Assembly: GCF_001424755.1 (NCBI RefSeq)
Contig: NZ_LMRF01000001.1
Span: forward strand, 919,967-983,966
Reading direction: 5' to 3'
Length of the DNA: 64,000 bases
Source of the DNA: Marmoricola sp. Leaf446
GTDB lineage: Bacteria; Actinomycetota; Actinomycetes; Propionibacteriales; Nocardioidaceae
Shown here: one piece after another, positions 56,530 to 64,000 of the stretch
How positions within the stretch are numbered: position 1 is the stretch's first letter
Layout: every line of letters starts with the position of its first letter
The notes under the pieces: model-generated
What the model was told of the DNA's origin: nothing
Databases searched by the model: none
Seen by the model: only the letters and a program-made list of their open reading frames with translations
Made by a program: the position numbers and the translations under genes

Positions 56530-57654
56530 TCAGCGCCACTCCTCGACCAGGACGTCGAAGCGGGTGGTGTCGCTCCAGGTGCCGTCGGCCAGCAGCGCGT
56601 CGCTGCGGGTGGTGCCCGTCTCGCGCAGCCCCGCCGCGGCCAGCACCCGGCACGACGCGGCGTTGGCCGAGGCGGCGTGCGCGTGGACGCGGCGCAGCCC
56701 CAGGCCGCCGTCGTCCCACGGCACGAAGGCGTGGCGCAGCGCCACCCGGACGGCGCGCGTGGTCAGGCCGCGACCGCGCGCGTCGGGGTGAGCCCAGAAG
56801 CCCAGCTCGGCCTGACGGCGGTGGTGCAGGTGGTAGAGCTGCACCAGCCCGAGGTGCGCGTCGGTCCCGGGGTCGGCCACGGTCCAGGCGACCGCCTCGC
56901 CGCGGGCGGCCCACTCCCGGCGCTCCTCGACCAGGTCGGGCCAGCGCTCGGCGGTGTGGGGCGCCCGCTCGCGCGGGCCCTCGCTGAAGTGCTGCATCAC
57001 CGGGTCGGCCAGGCACTCCAGCATCCTCGGGAGGTCGGCGTCGGCCGGCGGGCGCAGCACGACGCCCTGGTCGCGCAGCACGGGCACGTCGTACCAGGGG
57101 TGGCGGGGGGCGAGCTCCTCGCCGCGGGCCAGGGTGCCGTGCCAGGCCGGGACGAGCGCGCCCCGCTGCTGCATCCAGTGGCGCTCCTGTCCGACCGCGA
57201 AGCCCAGCCGCCACGCGACGCGGCGCGAGGGCCAGTTCCACTTCTTGGCCGTCCAGTCGACCACCTCGAGCCCGCGCTCCTCGAACCCCCACCGCACCAG
57301 CAGCCGGCACGCCCGCTCGGTCACGCCGCGGCCGCGCGCCCACGGGCTGGTGGCGTAGCCGAGCTCGGCCAGGCCGGCCCCGCGCCGGTTCAGCGCGACG
57401 CCGCCCGCGAACCGCTCCGTGCCGTCGTCGTCGGGCGCGGTGACGGCGAATCCCCACTCGGCGTCGGCCTCCCACCCGCCCGGGACGAGGTGGCGCACGA
57501 ACGTCTTGGCGTCGTCGAGGGTGTAGGGCACCGGGACGGTCGTCCACGCCTGCGTCCCGGCGTCGGTGCACTGCTCCAGGACCGCTGGTACGTCGTCCTC
57601 GGTGTGCCCGCGCAGCGTCACCACGCCGTCGGTCAGCGTGGGGACGCGGGTCAC
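56530..57654 (-). CDS. Tandem-GNAT acetyltransferase
   Basis: A 374-aa protein with two GNAT domains in tandem. The first (about 1-175) has YATSPWARGRGVTERACRLL and GLEVVDWTAKKWNWPSRRVA, the second (about 190-370) has GFWAHPDARGRGLTTRAVRVA and HAHAASANAASCRVLAAAGL; both carry the acetyl-CoA R-G-x-G-type loop. The start GTG overlaps the trpS stop (GTGA). Tandem GNATs of this RimJ/RimL-like style acetylate proteins or small amines; the target is unknown. The coupling to trpS is noteworthy. Confidence 0.87.
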   Translation of the reverse strand: MTRVPTLTDGVVTLRGHTEDDVPAVLEQCTDAGTQAWTTVPVPYTLDDAKTFVRHLVPGGWEADAEWGFAVTAPDDDGTERFAGGVALNRRGAGLAELGYATSPWARGRGVTERACRLLVRWGFEERGLEVVDWTAKKWNWPSRRVAWRLGFAVGQERHWMQQRGALVPAWHGTLARGEELAPRHPWYDVPVLRDQGVVLRPPADADLPRMLECLADPVMQHFSEGPRERAPHTAERWPDLVEERREWAARGEAVAWTVADPGTDAHLGLVQLYHLHHRRQAELGFWAHPDARGRGLTTRAVRVALRHAFVPWDDGGLGLRRVHAHAASANAASCRVLAAAGLRETGTTRSDALLADGTWSDTTRFDVLVEEWR

Positions 57655-58700
57655 GGGTAGGACATCCCCATCGCCTCGCGCACCTCGGCCAGCGTGGCGT
57701 CCGCGATCTCGTTGGCCCGCTCGTTGCCGCGCCGCAGCACGCCGTCGACGAAGCCGAGGTCCTCGGCCAGGGCGGCGCGGCGCTCGCGCAGGGGGGCGAA
57801 GTGGGTGTTGACCGCGTCGGTGACGCGCTTCTTCAGCCCGCCGCCACCGCCGTCGCCGATCTCCTCGGCGATGGTGGCCGGGTCGCCGCCCTCGCACATG
57901 GCGGCGACGGTCAGCAGGTTGGCGACCTCGGGGCGGTGCTCGGGGTCGTAGGTGATGTGGCGGTCGCTGTCGGTCTTGGCGCCCTTGAGCTTCTTGGCCG
58001 TCTCGTCGGCGCTCATCCGCAGCTCGATGACGTTGCCCTTGGACTTGCTCATCTTGGTGCCGTCGGTGCCCAGCACGTTGGTGGCCTCCGAGAGCAGGGC
58101 GCCCGGCTCGGGGAAGGTGACGCCGTACTTGTCGTTGAACCGGCGGGCCACGACGCGGGTCTGCTCGATGTGGGGCAGCTGGTCCTTGCCGACCGGCACC
58201 ACCGTGGCCTTGCAGAACAGGATGTCGGCCGCCTGGTGCACCGGGTAGGTCAGCATCAGCCCGTTGATCGAGGTGATGCCCGCCGTGGCCGCCTCGTCCT
58301 TGACGGTGGGGTTGCGCTGCAGCTCGGCCACGCTGACCAGGCTCAGGAAGGGCAGCAGCAGCTGGTTGAGCGCCGGCACCGCGGAGTGGGTGAAGATCGT
58401 GCATCGCTCGGGGTCCAGGCCCGCAGCGAGGTTGTCGAGCAGCAGGTTGCGGACGTTGCCGCGGATGTCGCCGGCGATCTCGCGGTCGGTGATCACCTGG
58501 TAGTCGGCGATCAGCTGGAGGATCTCGACCCCGGCCTCCTGCAGGCGCAACCGGTTGCGGATCGAGCCGAAGTAGTGGCCGATGTGCAGGGCGCCGGTGG
58601 GGCGGTCGCCGGTGAGCATCCGCAGCTCGCCGGGTGCGTTCTCGATGCGTGCCTCGAGAGCGGCGCTGCGCTCGAGGGCGGCGCTGAAGGAGTCGGTCAT
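57651..58700 (-). CDS. trpS: Tryptophanyl-tRNA synthetase
   Basis: A class I synthetase, 349 aa, that charges tRNA-Trp. Signatures are GALHIGHYFGS (HIGH) and GTKMSKSKGN (KMSKS); also GDRPTG near the N-terminus, YPVHQAADILFCKA and GKDQLPHIEQTR. Length is normal. The ATG is preceded by an AGGAGG site (read on the minus strand). The downstream GNAT gene overlaps its stop codon by 4 bp. A small GC-rich gap separates it from a divergent 2H phosphoesterase gene. Confidence 0.97.
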   Translation of the reverse strand: MTDSFSAALERSAALEARIENAPGELRMLTGDRPTGALHIGHYFGSIRNRLRLQEAGVEILQLIADYQVITDREIAGDIRGNVRNLLLDNLAAGLDPERCTIFTHSAVPALNQLLLPFLSLVSVAELQRNPTVKDEAATAGITSINGLMLTYPVHQAADILFCKATVVPVGKDQLPHIEQTRVVARRFNDKYGVTFPEPGALLSEATNVLGTDGTKMSKSKGNVIELRMSADETAKKLKGAKTDSDRHITYDPEHRPEVANLLTVAAMCEGGDPATIAEEIGDGGGGGLKKRVTDAVNTHFAPLRERRAALAEDLGFVDGVLRRGNERANEIADATLAEVREAMGMSYP

Positions 58701-58791
58701 GAGGTGGGTCCTCCTGGGGGAAGGGGCACAACTCTACAAAGGCCCGGCCGGGCCTGCCGGCGACCCCGTCGGGGTCGCTAGGGTCGTCGTC

Positions 58792-59307
58792 GTGCCCACA
58801 GTCGGAGTCAGCCTCGCCGTGCCGGAGCCGTGGGGGCGCGAGCTTCAGGAGTACCGCGTCTCGCTCGGCGACGCGGCGGCGGTGCACATCCCCACGCACA
58901 TCACGCTGCTGCCCCCGTTGGAGGTCGACGAGGCCGACGTACGCCTGCTGGAGGAGCACCTCGCCGGCGTCGCCGCACGCACCCCGGCCTTCTCGGTCCA
59001 CCTGCGCGGCACCGGCAGCTTCCGCCCCGTCTCGCCGGTCGTGTTCGTCGGCGTCGTCGAGGGCATCAGCGCGTGCGAGCAGCTCGCCGCCGACGTCGTC
59101 TCGGGCCCCCTCGAGGTCGACCGGGGCTTCCCCTACCACCCCCACGTGACGGTGGCCCACCACCTCGGTGACGACCTCCTCGACCGCGCCTTCGCCGAGC
59201 TCGGCGACTTCGACGTGGCCTTCGCGGCCGAGGAGATGTGGATGTACCGCCACGACCCCGACTCCGGCTGGCAGCCCACCCGCGCCTTCGCCCTCACCGG
59301 CGCCTGA
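58792..59307 (+). CDS. 2'-5' RNA ligase/2H phosphoesterase family protein
   Basis: A 171-aa protein with the two HxT motifs of the 2H superfamily: HITL near residue 41 and HVTV near residue 119. Such enzymes open 2',3'-cyclic phosphates or join or cut 2'-5' RNA bonds; the physiological substrate is usually unknown. The GTG at 58792 opens a typical VPTVGVSLAVPEPWG strand. Divergent from trpS. Length and spacing of the two motifs are normal. Confidence 0.88.
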   Translation: MPTVGVSLAVPEPWGRELQEYRVSLGDAAAVHIPTHITLLPPLEVDEADVRLLEEHLAGVAARTPAFSVHLRGTGSFRPVSPVVFVGVVEGISACEQLAADVVSGPLEVDRGFPYHPHVTVAHHLGDDLLDRAFAELGDFDVAFAAEEMWMYRHDPDSGWQPTRAFALTGA

Positions 59308-59374
59308 TCCCTCACCGTCCACAGGGACAGCCGGACCGGTCGCACGTGGCGCCGGGGGGCGACATCCTCCCGGG

Positions 59375-60367
59375 GTGACCGTGCTCCCCGCGCCGCTGCG
59401 CGCCCTGCTGGACGAGCAGGGCGGCGTGGTGGCCCGGTCCCAGGTCCTTACGGTCGGTCACGAGGTGCACGACCTGCGCCGGTGGGTCCGGCGGCGGCTG
59501 CTCGTGCCGGTCCACGAGGGGGTGTACGTCGACCACACCGGTCCGCTGACCTGGCACCAGCGCTCGGTGGCCGCGGTGCTGTACGCCGCCCCGGCAGCGC
59601 TCCACGGCTGCTGCGCGCTCCGGGCGATCCACGGACCCGGGTGGCGGGGCCACGACGACACCGACGCGGTGCACGTGGCCGTCGACGTCTCGCGGCGGGT
59701 CGTAGACCAGCCGGGTGTCGTGGTGCACCGGGTCGCGGGGTTGGCCGAGAGGGCATCGTGGCACCGGTGCCCGCCACGGATGCGTGTCGAGGAGGCGGTG
59801 CTCGACGTGGCCTCGACGGCCGTCGACGACTACGCCGCCGTCCAGGTGGTCGCCGCCGCGGTCGGCGCGCGGACGACGACGGCGGTGCGGCTGGGTGCGG
59901 CGCTGTCCCGCCGCCGCCGCATCGCCCGACGGGCGTTCCTGCAGGGCGTCGTCGACGACGTGGCGCAGGGCGCGTGCTCGGTGCTCGAAGTCGCCTACCT
60001 CCGCGACGTCGAGCGGGCCCACTCGCTGCCGCGGGGGAGGCGTCAGGTGCCCAGACCGGACCGACCCGGCCTTCGCGACGTGCTCTACGCCGAGCAGGAC
60101 ACCGTCGTCGAGCTGGACGGTCGGCTGGACCACACCCGGATGGCCGACCGTGGCGCCGACCTCGACCGCGACCTGCAGGCGCTGACCGACGGCCTGGTCA
60201 CGGCCCGGGTCGGCTGGGGCCAGGCCGTACGCCGCTCCTGCCGCACGGCCCGGGCCGTGGGCAGCCTGTTGCAGGCCCGAGGATGGACGGGCGTCCCCAT
60301 CACCTGTCCACGCTGCCGAGAACGCGGAAGATCCGAGTCACCAGGTGACTCGGATCTTCCGCGTTGA
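59375..60367 (+). CDS. AbiEi-type antitoxin-like/DUF559-like protein
   Basis: A 330-aa protein with an N-terminal winged-helix AbiEi-type domain (LLDEQGGVVARSQVLTVGHE, RRLLVPVHEGVYVDHTGPLT) and a C-terminal region with a vsr/DUF559-like pattern (LYAEQDTVVELDGRLDHTRM, DRGADLDRDLQAL). AbiEi is the repressor half of type IV AbiE toxin-antitoxin pairs, but no AbiEii nucleotidyltransferase toxin is adjacent, a frequent situation in Nocardioides. The last codons run into a perfect 45-bp palindrome, so the protein ends inside a terminator. Confidence 0.78.
   Translation: MTVLPAPLRALLDEQGGVVARSQVLTVGHEVHDLRRWVRRRLLVPVHEGVYVDHTGPLTWHQRSVAAVLYAAPAALHGCCALRAIHGPGWRGHDDTDAVHVAVDVSRRVVDQPGVVVHRVAGLAERASWHRCPPRMRVEEAVLDVASTAVDDYAAVQVVAAAVGARTTTAVRLGAALSRRRRIARRAFLQGVVDDVAQGACSVLEVAYLRDVERAHSLPRGRRQVPRPDRPGLRDVLYAEQDTVVELDGRLDHTRMADRGADLDRDLQALTDGLVTARVGWGQAVRRSCRTARAVGSLLQARGWTGVPITCPRCRERGRSESPGDSDLPR
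60321..60365. terminator. Perfect 22-bp palindromic terminator
   Basis: AACGCGGAAGATCCGAGTCA at 60321 onward continues to 60342 and is exactly complementary to 60344-60365, with one A between. It lies between a plus-strand gene and sdhB (minus), so it can end both transcripts. It is wholly inside the last codons of the plus-strand gene. Confidence 0.85.
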
Positions 60368-60378
60368 TGCGTGGTTAC

Positions 60379-61122
60379 TCAGTGACCGTGGCGGATGGCG
60401 GTCCGGAGGTCCTTGTTGAGCTGGGAGATGACGTCCAGGGGGATGCCCTTGGGGCAGGCCGAAGTGCACTCGCCGATGTTGGTGCAGCCGCCGAAGCCCT
60501 CGTGGTCGTGCTGGGCGACCATGCTGGCGACGCGGGTGTCGCGCTCGGCCTGGCCCTGGGGGAGCTCGCCGAGGTGGGTGATCTTGGCGCCGAGGAACAG
60601 CGAGGCCGAGCCGTTGGGGCAGGCCGCCACGCAGGCGCCGCAGCCGATGCAGGTGGCGACGTCGAACGCGCGGTCGGCGTTCTCCTTCGGCACCGGGGTG
60701 GCGTGGGCGTCGGGGGCCGCGCCGGTGTTGACCGAGACGAAGCCGCCGCGGGCGATGATGCGGTCGAAGGCCGACCGGTCGACCATCAGGTCCTTGATGA
60801 TCGGGAAGGCGGCGGCGCGCCACGGCTCGACGGTGATGGTCTCGCCGTCGCGGAAGGAGCGCATGTGCAGCTGGCAGGTGGTGGTCACCTCGGGGCCGTG
60901 GGCCTCGCCGTTGATCATCAGGTCGCAGCTGCCGCAGATGCCCTCGCGACAGTCGTGGTCGAAGACGATCGGCTCCTCGTCGTCGTTGATGAGCTGCTCG
61001 TTGAGCACGTCGAGCATCTCCAGGAACGACATGTCCTCGGAGATCTCGTCGACGTCGTAGGTGCGGATGCCGCCCTCGGCCTGCGGGCCGGCCTGGCGCC
61101 AGATCTTCAGGGTGAGCTTCAT
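60379..61122 (-). CDS. sdhB: Succinate dehydrogenase iron-sulfur subunit
   Basis: A 247-aa Fe-S subunit of complex II. The 2Fe-2S cysteines are in CREGICGSC and the later TCQLH; the 4Fe-4S and 3Fe-4S cysteines are in [12 protein letters not shown] and [12 protein letters not shown]. The [19 protein letters not shown] insertion before the second set is a feature of this actinobacterial lineage. Last gene of the sdhCAB order, 52 bp after sdhA. The terminator palindrome follows 13 bp after the stop. Confidence 0.96.
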   Translation of the reverse strand: MKLTLKIWRQAGPQAEGGIRTYDVDEISEDMSFLEMLDVLNEQLINDDEEPIVFDHDCREGICGSCDLMINGEAHGPEVTTTCQLHMRSFRDGETITVEPWRAAAFPIIKDLMVDRSAFDRIIARGGFVSVNTGAAPDAHATPVPKENADRAFDVATCIGCGACVAACPNGSASLFLGAKITHLGELPQGQAERDTRVASMVAQHDHEGFGGCTNIGECTSACPKGIPLDVISQLNKDLRTAIRHGH

Positions 61123-61174
61123 GGGGTGGGGATCTCCAGGTGGGTGAACGTCAGGGGGAGGGAGGGGAGGCCGG

Positions 61175-63196
<2,022 letters not shown>

Positions 63197-63208
63197 GGTG
63201 ACTTCGCC

Positions 63209-63922
63209 TTACTTCGAGATGACGCCGGTCAGGACGCCGAGAGGGACGAGGGAGAACCCGCCCGCCACCACCACGGCGACGACGAGCCCGGCGCGCTTCC
63301 AGACCAGCCGCTGGCGCGCGGAGTTGGTGAAGCCGAGGGTCTGGCCGGCGCTCCACACCCCGTGGTGCAGGTGCGTGCCCAGCATGAACATGGCGACCAG
63401 GTAGATCAGGGTCAGCCACCACACCGAGAACGAGTCGACCATCAGGTTGAACGGGTCGTTGGTGGCACCGCCGGTGACGTTGACCTTGCCGACGGTGAAG
63501 TTGAGCAGGTGCCACACGATGAACAGCAGCAGCGTCACGCCGCCCCAGCGCATCAGGTGGGAGGAGAACGAGGAGTGCTTGTTCTTCTTCACGACGTACT
63601 TCGTCCCGCCGCGGGCGGTCTGCGCCCGGCGCCACAGCGTCACGGCCGCGTAGACGTGCAGGGCCAGCGAGACCAGCAGCACCACCCGGATGACCCAGAG
63701 CAGCCCGCTGTAGGGCAGCAGCGGCTCACCGAGGGTGCGCAGGTGCTCGGCGTACTCGTTGAACGAGTCGTGGCCGGCGAACGCCTTGAGGTTGCCGTAC
63801 ATGTGAGCGAGGACGTAGCCGATGAAGACGAGGCCGGTGACGGCCATCAGGAGCTTCAGGGCGATGGTCGAGCGCGTCGACCTGCTGTTCTTCACGAGAG
63901 TCGCGGTTGCCACGCCGACCAC
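63209..63922 (-). CDS. sdhC: Succinate dehydrogenase cytochrome b subunit
   Basis: A 237-aa membrane anchor with five predicted helices and several histidines placed for two hemes (YVLAHMYGNLK, VSLALHVYAAVTLWR, WHLLNFTVGK, GTHLHHGVWS). A single large anchor with no sdhD fits the type-B complex II that uses menaquinone. Two GTG starts, 63922 and 63913, are equally possible; neither has a clear ribosome site. First gene of the sdhCAB operon. The remaining 63923-64000 shows no gene and should carry its promoter. Confidence 0.92.
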   Translation of the reverse strand: MVGVATATLVKNSRSTRSTIALKLLMAVTGLVFIGYVLAHMYGNLKAFAGHDSFNEYAEHLRTLGEPLLPYSGLLWVIRVVLLVSLALHVYAAVTLWRRAQTARGGTKYVVKKNKHSSFSSHLMRWGGVTLLLFIVWHLLNFTVGKVNVTGGATNDPFNLMVDSFSVWWLTLIYLVAMFMLGTHLHHGVWSAGQTLGFTNSARQRLVWKRAGLVVAVVVAGGFSLVPLGVLTGVISK

Positions 63923-64000
63923 GGTATCCCGCGGACGGGCGTGACGGGGCGCACGGGTGTGTGAGACATCCCTCGCGTCGGGCCGCGGTGGTGGTCGCGT

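Overview
The window is dense, high-GC coding sequence (many GTG starts, G/C at nearly every third codon position). It fits a Gram-positive actinobacterium of the Nocardioidaceae type, close to Nocardioides. Indicators are an NrdR/AdoCbl-dependent NrdJ pair, a monomeric NADP isocitrate dehydrogenase, a three-gene type-B succinate dehydrogenase, an Rpf-like protein behind a c-di-AMP riboswitch, DUF3017, DUF1707 and DUF6350 proteins, and an orphan AbiEi-type protein. The assignment is inferred from gene content; no rRNA or tRNA gene was seen. Most of the window is core metabolism in short operons.

Layout. 1-3.8 kb: nrdR and nrdJ behind tandem NrdR boxes. 3.8-7.3 kb: an accessory segment with several hairpins, a 46-aa basic protein, a 43-aa His-Pro-Glu repeat peptide, a ubiquitin-type E2-E1 fusion and a JAMM isopeptidase. 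7.3-15.5 kb: a small protein, a GAF-like membrane protein, an AbgT transporter with an M20 amidohydrolase, a lipoprotein, a HupE-like protein, threonine synthase and a membrane-anchored protein. 15.5-21.5 kb: uncharacterised proteins, Rpf with its riboswitch, and 4-alpha-glucanotransferase. 21.5-27.6 kb: a lipoprotein, an ABC-2 exporter with its own histidine kinase and response regulator, and a ThrE-family exporter. 27.6-33.7 kb: a zinc protease, PcrA/UvrD helicase, an M23 peptidase, a B12-binding protein and an epoxide-hydrolase-like enzyme. 33.8-38.7 kb: sucCD, kynureninase and a sensor-like protein. 38.7-45.7 kb: a DUF6350 protein, purN-purH-folD-DUF3017, nucleoside hydrolase and malate dehydrogenase. 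45.7-52.2 kb: a sugar ABC importer with LacI regulator, divergent from a glycogen-debranching-type glycosidase. 52.2-60.4 kb: a DUF1707 protein, icd, MFS transporter, GNAT protein, trpS, a 2H phosphoesterase and an AbiEi-type protein. 60.4-63.9 kb: sdhB, sdhA, sdhC.

How it fits together. Five TCA-cycle functions (icd, sucCD, sdhCAB, mdh) lie within 30 kb. FolD makes the formyl-folate that PurN and PurH consume. The LacI gene, sugar importer and debranching enzyme look like one maltodextrin or oligosaccharide regulon sharing a TTTTAGCGCTAAAA operator. The least ordinary part is 4.1-6.7 kb. It carries a conjugation and deconjugation pair like Cap2/Cap3 of type II CBASS, but with no cyclic-nucleotide synthase, no effector and no beta-grasp modifier. 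A tiny repetitive, presumably disordered peptide is encoded 3 bp upstream of the E2-E1 gene and is the natural candidate for modifier or substrate. A roughly 60-bp palindromic element occurs twice, each time just after a plus-strand gene (pcrA and icd), and is not explained by any gene.
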